A stretch of DNA of 64,000 nt from Synechococcus sp. UW140 (lineage in GTDB: Bacteria > Cyanobacteriota > Cyanobacteriia > PCC-6307 > Cyanobiaceae). Positions within the stretch are counted from its first letter, which is position 1. The number at the start of each line of letters is the position of its first letter. The DNA lies in NCBI GenBank assembly GCA_945875915.1, contig CAMCMT010000011.1, positions 1 to 64,000 of the forward strand. The letters are read 5' to 3'. Below, piece by piece: positions 44,926 through 53,133 of the stretch. The notes under the pieces were generated by a model. It saw only the letters and a program-made list of their open reading frames with translations. It searched no databases and was not told the origin of the DNA. The position numbers and the translations under genes are program-made.

Positions 44926-46341
44926 TTGGCTCCTGCCCCCCAGACCGCCTCCCTGCTACCGGTGCCGGCCTTTCCGGATCCCGCCAGCCTGGATCCCGCC
45001 TTGGGTGCCTTTCTGCACCAGGCCAGCGACCAGCTCTGCCGGTGGTGGGCGACGGCGTCCGAGCGCTCGCCCCTGCCGGCCCTGAGCGTGTTGCCGGAGG
45101 TGGCTCCTGGCCCCCAGGGGTTGGCGCCGGCCCAGTTGTTGGCGGAGCTGCAGCAGGTGATGGAGGGGGCCTACAACCCCTGCCATCCCGGCGCCCTGGC
45201 CCACCTGGATCCGCCGCCCCTCACCGGCTCGGTGGTGGCGGAACTGGTCTGCGCCGGCCTCAATAACAATCTGCTGGCCGAGGAACTGGCCCCAAGCCTG
45301 TCGCGCCTCGAGCGCCAGCTCACCGGCTGGATGGCGGCTGCCCTGGGCCTGGGCGCTGCGGCGGGCGGGGTGCTGGCCAGTGGCGGCAGCTTGAGCAATT
45401 TGATGGCCCTGGTGGTGGCCCGCCAGCGGGCTGGCTTGGCCGGCCACCAGGGGGCCCTGGTGTTGGGCAGCGTTGATGCCCATGTCTCCCTGGGCAAGGC
45501 CCTGGCCGTGATGGGCCTGCCGCCAGCGGCCCTGCGGACCCTGCCGGTGGATGGCGACGGGCGCCTGCAGCCGGCCGCCTTGGCGGAAGCCCTGGTGGCG
45601 GCCCGCCGGGCAGGCCAGCCCGTGCTGGCGGTGGTGGCCACGGCGGGCACCACGGTGCGGGGGGCGGTCGACCCGCTAGCAGCGATCGCGGCCCTCTGCC
45701 GCGCCGAGGGGATTTGGCTGCATATCGATGGGGCGATCGGAGCCGTGTGCGGTCTCACCCGGGGCCATCGCCAGCGGGTGGCGGGCCTGGAGCTGGCCGA
45801 TTCGATCACGGTCAATCCCCAGAAGCTGCTCGGCATCACCAAGACCTCCTCCCTGTTGCTGTTGGCCGAGCCCGGGCGGCTGGGCGCCTGCTTCGGCACC
45901 GGCCTGCCCTACATGGAGGCCAGCTGGGGCGGCGGCCACGGCGGCGAATGGGGCCTGCAGGGCAGCCGGGCTGCCGAGGTGCTCAAGCTTTGGCTGGGTT
46001 TGCGGCAACTGGGCCTTGCCGGCATTGAGGCCGTGGTCGATGGCGCCATTGGCCGGCGCCGCTACTTACAACGGCAGTTGGAGCCCCTGGGCCTCGACCT
46101 CTGCGGCGGACCGTTGCACTTGCTCGCCTTTGCCCCGGCGGGAGTCTCCGCCAGCGAGGCCGACGCCTGGTCGGCCCGGACGCGCCAACGGCTGCTCGAT
46201 CACCAGCTGATGCTCTCGCGACCCCTCTATGGCGGCCGCCACTACCTCAAGGCGGTGCTGGGCAATCCCCACACCAGCGCCAGCCACCTCGACCAGTTGG
46301 CCGATCTGGTGGCCCAATCCCTGCGCAATCAGCAGCCATGA
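44926..46341 (+). CDS. PLP-dependent group II decarboxylase
   Basis: About 471 residues if TTG 44926 is the start (GTG 44962 is an alternative); no ATG fits. The frame is open far upstream through the tadA gene, which is not used. Family text: GAYNPCHPGALAHLDPPPL, VLASGGSLSNLMALVVAR, VVATAGTTVRGAVDPL, HIDGAIGAVCGL and the PLP lysine in VNPQKLLGITK (Gln replaces the usual His before Lys). Substrate unclear: diaminobutyrate, aspartate or an aromatic amino acid. The stop overlaps the next ATG. Confidence 0.85.
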   Translation: MAPAPQTASLLPVPAFPDPASLDPALGAFLHQASDQLCRWWATASERSPLPALSVLPEVAPGPQGLAPAQLLAELQQVMEGAYNPCHPGALAHLDPPPLTGSVVAELVCAGLNNNLLAEELAPSLSRLERQLTGWMAAALGLGAAAGGVLASGGSLSNLMALVVARQRAGLAGHQGALVLGSVDAHVSLGKALAVMGLPPAALRTLPVDGDGRLQPAALAEALVAARRAGQPVLAVVATAGTTVRGAVDPLAAIAALCRAEGIWLHIDGAIGAVCGLTRGHRQRVAGLELADSITVNPQKLLGITKTSSLLLLAEPGRLGACFGTGLPYMEASWGGGHGGEWGLQGSRAAEVLKLWLGLRQLGLAGIEAVVDGAIGRRRYLQRQLEPLGLDLCGGPLHLLAFAPAGVSASEADAWSARTRQRLLDHQLMLSRPLYGGRHYLKAVLGNPHTSASHLDQLADLVAQSLRNQQP

Positions 46342-46676
46342 CCGGTCCGAATCAGGCCAAGCCCGACCTGGCTAACCCCACTGGTGCTCAACCAACCGAG
46401 GGTGCTCCTAAGCCGTCCGAACGCCGCGGCCGCTGGGTGGCGATCCTCACCGGTGCCCTCTCGATCCTGATCGGGCTGGTGTACCTGGTGCTGATCACCG
46501 TGCTCGATGCCCGGGGTCCGATGCAGCCGCCGCCCCCCGAGGCCCTGGGCCTGACGGCGGCCCCTACGGCCCCGGCCGCGGCGGCAACTGGGGATCGCTG
46601 GCCCGCTGTAGCGGTTCGACCACCCGCCGGATCGCCAGGTCCAGGAATTGGCGCAGGGCCGAATCGCGGCGGTTGA
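46338..46676 (+). CDS. Small single-span membrane protein
   Basis: 112 residues. Hydrophilic N-terminus, then RRGRWVAILTGALSILIGLV as the start of one membrane helix and VYLVLITVLDARGPM after it; conserved text in cyanobacteria of unknown function. The C-terminal ~45 residues are Pro/Ala/Gly-rich and overlap the end of the convergent GTPase gene by 113 bp, so this tail may be recent read-through. Starts by ATGA overlap with the decarboxylase gene. Confidence 0.65.
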   Translation: MTGPNQAKPDLANPTGAQPTEGAPKPSERRGRWVAILTGALSILIGLVYLVLITVLDARGPMQPPPPEALGLTAAPTAPAAAATGDRWPAVAVRPPAGSPGPGIGAGPNRGG

Positions 46677-48117
46677 GGTCGTACTGGCGTTGCACCACCT
46701 CCTGCAGGCCGCCATCGCCCCAGTCCTGGTCCTGCTGGAAGTAGGTGGTGAAACTGCGGCCGGCGATGCGGGTCAACCAGGCCGCCCCCACCGCCTGCAC
46801 GGCCTTGCCCAGCAGCAGGGCTGGCAGGTTCAGGCTTAGGGCCGTGCCGATCAGGCCCAGCCCCCCCTGGATCACCCCCAGGCTGGCCAGGGTGCGTCCC
46901 ACCGAGAGGGCCAGGTCCTGGGCGGAGGCTTTCGAAAGGCTCACCCCGTAGATGCGGCCAATCTCGATCACCATCTGGGCGTTCACGGCTGCCGTGCCCA
47001 GCAGGTCCACCACCGGCAGGGGTGTGACCACCAGCACCCCGGCGCTGATCCACATGTAGCGACTGATGATGCGCTCGGCGTCGCGGCGGCGTTGCTCGCC
47101 CAGCAGGCGCCGGCCGGTGTCACTAAGGCGGCGGCTCTGCAACAGGATGTTGTCGGCGATCAGGTCTTCGCCATCGCGGTGCAGCACGCTGGCGATTCGG
47201 CGCAGCAGCGGCTCCACCTCCGGCTCCACCTGCAGGGGCCTGCCCCCCGGCATCGGCACCGACTGGGGCGAGGCACTGGCAGCCACCACATCGTCCGGAG
47301 CGAGACGCCCGGCGCCGCGATTGCGCAGCAGGTCGAGTAGCTGGCTCTCCTCGGCCTCGCCGCGCAGGTCGCATTTGTTGAGCACCAGCACCAGGCGCTT
47401 GCCCAGGCTGGCCAGGGCCGTGAAGACTTCCATCTCGGCAGCACGCAGGTCGCCATCGACCACGAGCAAGAGCAGGTCCGCCGAGGCCGCCTGCTGGCGG
47501 GCGAGCTGTTCGCGCTGCTGGCCGGCTGCGCCGGCCTCGAGGATGCCTGGGGTATCCACCAGCACCAGGCCGCGGCTGAGGCCCCGCAGCCGCAGCCGAT
47601 AGCTGCTGCTGGAGCGGGTCGAGCCCATGGCGGCGCCCACCTCGCCGACCACCTGGCGCAACAGGGCCCGGATCAGGGAGGTTTTTCCGACCGAGCCGCT
47701 GCCGAACACCACGAGCACCAGGTCACCGCGCTGTAACTGGGCTTCCACCCGCAGCCGTTCCTGCTGCAGGGCCTGGCGTTGCACGTCATCGCGGATTCGC
47801 TCGAGCAGCTGGTCGATCGCCGCCAGGTTTTGCTGGGCCGCCTCCTGGCGGTTGCTAGGCGCCTCGATCGCTGGTTTGGCGCCGGCTTGGTTGATTGGTT
47901 TGCGGCCCAGGTCCCGAAGCCAGGGCCAGGCCAGTCGGCCGATCACCAGGGCGCCACCGCCAAAGACCAGCAGGACCACGGGCCCCGCCAGCCAGTAGGG
48001 AAGCACGGTTTGCAGATCCCAGATCAGCCGGCTGATCGCATTGAGCACGGCCACGATCGCCACCAGGGCAACCAGGGCGATGCCGGCGAAGAGCCACAGG
48101 CGCGGCGGGGTTTTCAT
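46564..48117 (-). CDS. DUF697 (YcjF-like) membrane GTPase
   Basis: 517 residues. Two N-terminal membrane segments; a G domain with G1 FGSGSVGKTSL, G3 DTPG (VLVDTPGILEAG) and G4 NKCD; C-terminal DUF697 region with hydrophobic helices (ISAGVLVVTPLPVVDLLGTA). Cyanobacterial homologues are conserved but uncharacterised; an envelope or thylakoid membrane role is likely. The 5' end overlaps the 3' end of the FHA-PBP gene by 4 nt. Confidence 0.85.
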   Translation of the reverse strand: MKTPPRLWLFAGIALVALVAIVAVLNAISRLIWDLQTVLPYWLAGPVVLLVFGGGALVIGRLAWPWLRDLGRKPINQAGAKPAIEAPSNRQEAAQQNLAAIDQLLERIRDDVQRQALQQERLRVEAQLQRGDLVLVVFGSGSVGKTSLIRALLRQVVGEVGAAMGSTRSSSSYRLRLRGLSRGLVLVDTPGILEAGAAGQQREQLARQQAASADLLLLVVDGDLRAAEMEVFTALASLGKRLVLVLNKCDLRGEAEESQLLDLLRNRGAGRLAPDDVVAASASPQSVPMPGGRPLQVEPEVEPLLRRIASVLHRDGEDLIADNILLQSRRLSDTGRRLLGEQRRRDAERIISRYMWISAGVLVVTPLPVVDLLGTAAVNAQMVIEIGRIYGVSLSKASAQDLALSVGRTLASLGVIQGGLGLIGTALSLNLPALLLGKAVQAVGAAWLTRIAGRSFTTYFQQDQDWGDGGLQEVVQRQYDLNRRDSALRQFLDLAIRRVVEPLQRASDPQLPPRPGP

Positions 48118-50339
48118 GGCCTAGGGCTCGCCGCGGTTCTAGCGCCGGTCCCCAGGCTGCCAGTGCCGGCGGCGCGCACGATCTCGCCCCAAAGGCCAGC
48201 TGCCAGGGCGCTGCTACTGCCGGTGGGCCGGTTGTCGTCATTGCCGAGCCAGATGCCGATCACCCAGTGGCGCTGGGGCTCGTAGCCAACGAACAGCAGG
48301 TCGAGGCCGTTGTTGGTGGTGCCGGTCTTGCCCCCCTCCATGCCGCCGAGCGAGGCGGCCCCGCCAGTGCCCTGACGCACTACGGCCCGCAGCAGCCCCT
48401 GCATCTGCCGGGCCGTGGCCACGCTGGTGACGCGGCGGCCGGGGTTGATCGGCCGATCCCCCTTGCCCTTGAGGGTGCGGCAGCGCTGGCTCTCTAGACC
48501 ACCGCAGGTTTCTGCGTCGGTGAGGTGGCGGATCGTGGTCGGGGCATGCCAGATGCCGTCGTTGGCCACGGCCGCGTAGGCGGACGTGAGCTCCACCAGC
48601 CGCACCTCGCTCTGGCCGAGGGCCAGCCCCGGCACCGGCTCTAGGGGGGTGCTGATGCCGAGTTCTCGGGCCTTCTGGGCCACCTGCTCCAGGCCGACGC
48701 GCCTAGCCAGCCGCAGGGCGGCTGTGTTGCTGCTGCTGGCGAAGGCGCTGGTGAGGCTGAGGCTGCCGCCACAGGAGCTGCTGAAGGCCTGGCCGCCCCA
48801 ATCGAGGGGTGCACAGCTGATCCCATCCTCTGGGCGCAGGCCCCGCTCCAGGGCCGTGAGGTAGGTAAAGAGTTTGAAAGTGCTCCCCGGTTGGCGCAGG
48901 GCCATGGTCGCCCGGTTGAACTGGCTCTGGCGGTAGTCGCGCCCACCGGCCACGGCCAAGATGCCGCCATTGCGGCTGTCCAGCACCACGACGGCCCCCT
49001 CGCTGACGGCCGGCTTAGTGCTGGCCAGGAGCTGGCCCAGGCGCCGTTCCACCACCTGCTGCAGGAGCGGATCGAGGTGGGTTTCCACGAGGAAGTTGCC
49101 CTCGGCCGCCACGGGATCTCCCAGTAAGGAGCCCAGGTCCAGCCGCACCTGGTCGGTGTAAAAGGGGACCGGCCGGCGGCCGCCATTACCACTCCCACTG
49201 CCATGGCAGGCGAGGCCGGCTAGGGCGATCGGCCGGCGGCTGGCCCGGTGGGCCTGCTCGGAGCTCAGATGGCCCGTATCGACCATCTTGCTGAGCACGC
49301 CATTGCGGGCCTCCAGGGCCGCCTGGGGGTTGCTGCAGGGATCGCGGCCGTTGGGGGAGGGCAGCAGGCCCACCAGCAGGGCCGCTTCGTCGAGGTCGAG
49401 CCGGGCGGCGGGCTTGTTGAAATACAGCCGCGAGGCATCCTCAAAGCCCCAGCCCACCCCCAGATACACCCGGTTGAGGTAGGCGAGCAAGAGGTCGCGC
49501 TTGCTGAAGCGCTGCTCCAATTGCATGGCCACGAGTAACTCCCGCCACTTGCGCTCCAGGGTCTGGCCCTGGCCGACGGTTTCGGGATAGAGGCTGCGGG
49601 CCAGCTGCTGGGTGAGGGTGCTGCCGCCCTCCAGCACCCGGCCACCCACCAGGTTGGCCACCAGGGCCCGGCCCGTGCCGATCGGATCGATGCCTGGGTG
49701 CCACCAGAAGCGGCTGTCTTCGCTGGCCAGCAGGGCGTTGATTAACACGGCTGGGTAGTTGCGCAGGCCCGGGTTTTCGTGGTGCAGGCTCGACTCGGCC
49801 GAACTGAGGGGTCGGTTGGCGCCGTCGTAGAGGGCGAGCGGACCGCGCACCGAGGCCAGCCGGTTGCGCAACGGCACCTGCCCCAGGGACAGGGCCCCTA
49901 GCCCTAGGCCGCCGGCGGCGATGGCCGCCAGGGCCAGGCTCACCCCCCGGGCCACCAGGCCCAGCCTGGGCGGCGGTTGGCGATGGAAGCTCAGTTCCGG
50001 TAGGCCCGGTTCCTGACTCGGTCCGAAGCGCACCACATCGCCATCGGCCAGGAGGAGCTCCTGCACCCGGCGGCCGCGCCACCAGAGGCCATTGGTGGAC
50101 CCGCTGTCCTGCAGTAGCCAATGGCGTCCCCGTTGCTCCAGAAGGGCGTGGTGCTTGCTGACGGCTGGATGGACCAGGCTGATCTCCTGGTGGTGATCGC
50201 GGCCGATGCGGTAGGTGCCGCCATAGAGGGGAAGGCGCTGGCTGGCCTGGCCTGGAATGAAGAGCTCCAGCCATTCACGGACCTGGGGCTGGGCCGCGGC
50301 GAGCCGCTGGCGCAGCCGGTCAACTAGGGGAGGAGCCAT
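48114..50339 (-). CDS. FHA-domain class A penicillin-binding protein (bifunctional)
   Basis: Peptidoglycan glycosyltransferase and transpeptidase. 741 residues. N-terminal FHA domain (residues ~38-110: TYRIGRDHH, SKHHALL, DSGSTNG), one membrane helix (~130-155), GT51 domain with catalytic Glu-207 in LASEDSRFWWHPGID and GGSTLTQQLARSLYPE, then the transpeptidase with SxxK (PGSTFKL), SSN and GGKTGTT. The cytosolic FHA should bind a phosphothreonine partner and so tie wall synthesis to Ser/Thr kinase signalling. lspA and bioY lie upstream on the same strand. Confidence 0.93.
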   Translation of the reverse strand: MAPPLVDRLRQRLAAAQPQVREWLELFIPGQASQRLPLYGGTYRIGRDHHQEISLVHPAVSKHHALLEQRGRHWLLQDSGSTNGLWWRGRRVQELLLADGDVVRFGPSQEPGLPELSFHRQPPPRLGLVARGVSLALAAIAAGGLGLGALSLGQVPLRNRLASVRGPLALYDGANRPLSSAESSLHHENPGLRNYPAVLINALLASEDSRFWWHPGIDPIGTGRALVANLVGGRVLEGGSTLTQQLARSLYPETVGQGQTLERKWRELLVAMQLEQRFSKRDLLLAYLNRVYLGVGWGFEDASRLYFNKPAARLDLDEAALLVGLLPSPNGRDPCSNPQAALEARNGVLSKMVDTGHLSSEQAHRASRRPIALAGLACHGSGSGNGGRRPVPFYTDQVRLDLGSLLGDPVAAEGNFLVETHLDPLLQQVVERRLGQLLASTKPAVSEGAVVVLDSRNGGILAVAGGRDYRQSQFNRATMALRQPGSTFKLFTYLTALERGLRPEDGISCAPLDWGGQAFSSSCGGSLSLTSAFASSSNTAALRLARRVGLEQVAQKARELGISTPLEPVPGLALGQSEVRLVELTSAYAAVANDGIWHAPTTIRHLTDAETCGGLESQRCRTLKGKGDRPINPGRRVTSVATARQMQGLLRAVVRQGTGGAASLGGMEGGKTGTTNNGLDLLFVGYEPQRHWVIGIWLGNDDNRPTGSSSALAAGLWGEIVRAAGTGSLGTGARTAASPRP

Positions 50340-50802
50340 GGCGCCGCAGCAGGTCGAAGGCGATGCAGATCACCGCCAGGTTGATGGCCACATCCGCCCC
50401 ATTGAAGATCGGGAAGCGCACCGGCACGAAGGCCAGAAAATCAATAACCGTGCCCAGGCGCCAGCGATCGAGACCATTGCCGATGGCGCCGCCGAGGAGC
50501 AGCCCCGCCCCCAACCATTGACCTGGCCGCAGGGGAGCGCTGCGTTGGATCCACACCAGCAGGCCCATGGTCACTAGCAGGCTGACCACGGCCAGCAGCC
50601 AGGTGGAGTTCGTCAGCAGGCTGAAGGCCGCACCGCTGTTGAACACCAGCTGCAGGTTGAGCAGGCCGGGGAGGAGGGGAACAGGCCCTGAGCCCCCGAG
50701 GTGGCTCAGGGCCCAGGCCTTGCTGAGCTGGTCGATGGCCACGACTACCAGGGCGACCAGCCAGGCGCCCTGGCGGCTCAGATCCCGCTTGGCACGTGCC
50801 AT
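50320..50802 (-). CDS. lspA: Lipoprotein signal peptidase
   Basis: Cleaves the signal peptide of prolipoproteins. 160 residues from ATG 50802. Four membrane segments; motifs AIDQLSKAW, FNSGAAFSL, GGAIGNGLDR and the catalytic Asp region PIFNGADVAIN. The ATG overlaps the bioY stop (ATGA) and the 3' end overlaps the PBP start by 20 bp, giving a bioY-lspA-PBP-GTPase run. Confidence 0.95.
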   Translation of the reverse strand: MARAKRDLSRQGAWLVALVVVAIDQLSKAWALSHLGGSGPVPLLPGLLNLQLVFNSGAAFSLLTNSTWLLAVVSLLVTMGLLVWIQRSAPLRPGQWLGAGLLLGGAIGNGLDRWRLGTVIDFLAFVPVRFPIFNGADVAINLAVICIAFDLLRRHGSSPS

Positions 50803-51374
50803 CAGGATTCGACCAGCAGCAGCCGCCGCAGGGGCAGGGCCAGCACGGCAACCGCGCAGCACAGCATCAGTTGGGGCAAGATCGGGCCGAGGCTGTAGTT
50901 GATTAACAGACCGGCTAAGCCGCCGCCCCAGCGTTGCACCAGGCCTCCGAGCAGGAGGTTGGTGATGCCGCAGGCCTGCAGCACGGCCAACCCCATGCAG
51001 GCGGCTCCCGCCAGGCTGACGCAGTTGTCCATGCCCTGCTGGCGCGCCAGGCGACCGGTCACCCAGGCCGCCGGCAGGAAGCCGGCCACATAGCCAAAGG
51101 CGGGATCCATCAGATAGGCCATGCCGCCGCCGGCATGGAAGACGGGCAACTGGAATAGGCCCAGGCTGATATAGGCAACCCCAGCCAGCATGGCCGAGCG
51201 GGGACCGCAGACCAGGGCAGTAAGCAACAGGGCTGGCACCTGCAGGCTGATCGGCAGGGTGACGTAGGGGAGGCCGTCGGGGGCCGGGAAGGCCAGGGCC
51301 GCCTGGATCAGGCCGCCGATCACGATCAGGAGCAGTCCGGCGATGGCACCACTCCAGTTGGCAAGTGCGCGCAA
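50802..51374 (-). CDS. bioY: Biotin transporter BioY
   Basis: S-component of the ECF-type biotin importer. 190 residues, six predicted membrane segments; family text LPISLQVPALLLTALVCGPR, YISLGLFQLPVFHAGGG, YLMDPAFGYVAGFLPAAW. The ECF ATPase and T-subunit are not nearby. Overlaps lspA at its 3' end. Confidence 0.92.
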   Translation of the reverse strand: MRALANWSGAIAGLLLIVIGGLIQAALAFPAPDGLPYVTLPISLQVPALLLTALVCGPRSAMLAGVAYISLGLFQLPVFHAGGGMAYLMDPAFGYVAGFLPAAWVTGRLARQQGMDNCVSLAGAACMGLAVLQACGITNLLLGGLVQRWGGGLAGLLINYSLGPILPQLMLCCAVAVLALPLRRLLLVES

Positions 51375-51431
51375 GGGGGGACTCAGTCAGAGCCCCATCC
51401 TGCAGGAGAGTGGGTCCCTTGAGAAGTCGCC

Positions 51432-51761
51432 TTGATGCCAAGTCCCGAGCCGGGTGCACAGGTGGAGTCCAACCAGGGGTCTGCCCAGCCAGCGTCCCCT
51501 GGGTCTAACGCGAGCCCTGAGGCCAGTCCCGCCTGGCTCACGCCGGGTTGCGCGGTGCAGCTGCTGCAACGACCCAGCTACCTGAAAACGGCCGATCCGA
51601 TGCCGATGCTGCGCCCGGCCGACCTGGTCAATCTCGCCGAGGTGGGTGAGGTGGTGGCGCTCCGCCCCCTGGGCACGGTCGCCGTGCGCTTCCGCCGGGG
51701 CACCTTCCTGATCGATGGGGCCCTGTTGCGTCGCCCGCCGGGCGAGGCGACTGCGGGCTGA
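51432..51761 (+). CDS. sipA: SipA-like protein (DUF3148)
   Basis: 109 residues. After a Ser/Pro/Ala-rich tail of ~35 residues, the SH3-like core matches SipA: PSYLKTADPMPMLRPADLV, GEVVALRPLGTVAVRFRRG, FLIDGALL. SipA binds and stimulates the histidine kinase NblS (Hik33), which controls high-light and phycobilisome degradation genes. Divergent from bioY by 57 bp. Confidence 0.88.
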   Translation: MMPSPEPGAQVESNQGSAQPASPGSNASPEASPAWLTPGCAVQLLQRPSYLKTADPMPMLRPADLVNLAEVGEVVALRPLGTVAVRFRRGTFLIDGALLRRPPGEATAG

Positions 51762-51792
51762 AGCCCTGCCAGGCCCCAGCTGCTGGGTTGGC

Positions 51793-53133
51793 CTAGACCG
51801 AGAGGGGGTGCTGTTGCCAGGCCTTTTCCGCTTCGGCCAGGGCCAGGGCTGGGCCGCAAAGACTCAGGCTGGGGCTAGCCAATAGCTCCCGGGCAGCGGC
51901 CAGCAGATCGGCGGGTTCGAGCCGATCGAGCTCGCCCAGGCAACGGTCGGTGAAATCGGCTGGAAGCCCGTGGCCAAGCACCAGGGCGAGCCGATCGGCC
52001 ACCTGGCTGCCGGTTTGGCGGCCCATGGCTTCCTGGCCGCGGAACTTGGCGCGGGCTAGGGCCAGCTCGTCGCCCGTGAGGGGCTGCTCCAGCAACCGCT
52101 GCCATTCGTTCAGAAGCTCTGTGGTGGCCTCGAAGGCCCGCTCCGCCGAGCTGGAGAGGTGGAACACAAAAGGAGCAGCCCCCAGGCGGGCCGGGTGGTG
52201 CACGCCCACGTCGTAGGCGAGACCGTGCTCCTCACGCATGGTCACAAACAGGCGACTCGACATACCGACGCCCAGGTGGCAGTGCAGCAGCCGCAGGGCC
52301 AACCCCTGGCGATGGCCCAGGGGCACGGTGGCGGCCCCGAGCATCAACACCAGCTGTTCGGTGTCCTCCTCGTTGTAGGCCAGGCGTTGGCAGGGGCTGC
52401 CTGGCTGGTGGGTGGGCGCCCAGCTGGGGTTGGCCAGGGGGGCCTGGGTGGGCCAGCCCCCAGGACCGCTGTCCCGGGTGAGCAGCTCCTCCAGGTTGGC
52501 GGGGGGCTGGCCGGCTAGCACCAGCACGGCCCCCTGGCGTCCCAGGTGCGTCGCCAGCTGGCTGAGGCCATCCCGGCCGATCGCCGCCAGCTCGGCCTCC
52601 ACCCCGAGGGGATCGTGGCCATAGGGACCGTTGCCATAGAGCTGCTGGCGCAGGCGGTCATGGGCCAGTTGAAAGGGATCTTCGCGGTGACGCTGGAGGG
52701 CCTGCAGGTTGAGCTGGCGCTCCAGGTCGATCTGGTCGTTGAGTAGCCAGGGCTTTTGCACCAGGAGTAGCAGCAGGGGCAGGAGCTGGCTGGCATCGGC
52801 GGCGGCGCATTTCAGGCTAATCAGCAGGCCGTCTTCGGAGGCTTCGCAGCGCAGGCCGGCGCCCAGGCCTTCCACCTGGTCGGCCAGGGCCTCGCCGCTG
52901 TGGTCGCCGCAGCCGCGGCTGAGCAGGCCGGCCAGCAGCTGGTGGCTGCCCCGCTGGCCCATGGGGTCGTAGCTGCTGCCGCCTCGGATCCAGAGCTTCG
53001 CCGACACAAGCTCGGGGCCGGGTCGCTGCACCACCCACAGGGGGCAGCCCCCGGGCAAAACGGACCTGGACCGGGGACCGGCGAGGGACCCCGCTCTGGA
53101 GGCAGGCCCGGAGCTGCTGGTCAGGGCGCTCAT
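51793..53133 (-). CDS. M16-family peptidase-like subunit lacking the zinc motif
   Basis: 446 residues from ATG 53133. M16 fold: LWIRGGSSYDPMGQRGSHQL, GLGAGLRCEASEDGLLISL, MSSRLFVTMREEHGLAYDVG (the substrate-binding R/Y motif). The HxxEH zinc site is replaced (RGSHQLLAGLL), so it is likely the non-catalytic partner of the upstream gene. Starts at the stop of that gene (ATGA-type overlap). Confidence 0.88.
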   Translation of the reverse strand: MSALTSSSGPASRAGSLAGPRSRSVLPGGCPLWVVQRPGPELVSAKLWIRGGSSYDPMGQRGSHQLLAGLLSRGCGDHSGEALADQVEGLGAGLRCEASEDGLLISLKCAAADASQLLPLLLLLVQKPWLLNDQIDLERQLNLQALQRHREDPFQLAHDRLRQQLYGNGPYGHDPLGVEAELAAIGRDGLSQLATHLGRQGAVLVLAGQPPANLEELLTRDSGPGGWPTQAPLANPSWAPTHQPGSPCQRLAYNEEDTEQLVLMLGAATVPLGHRQGLALRLLHCHLGVGMSSRLFVTMREEHGLAYDVGVHHPARLGAAPFVFHLSSSAERAFEATTELLNEWQRLLEQPLTGDELALARAKFRGQEAMGRQTGSQVADRLALVLGHGLPADFTDRCLGELDRLEPADLLAAARELLASPSLSLCGPALALAEAEKAWQQHPLSV

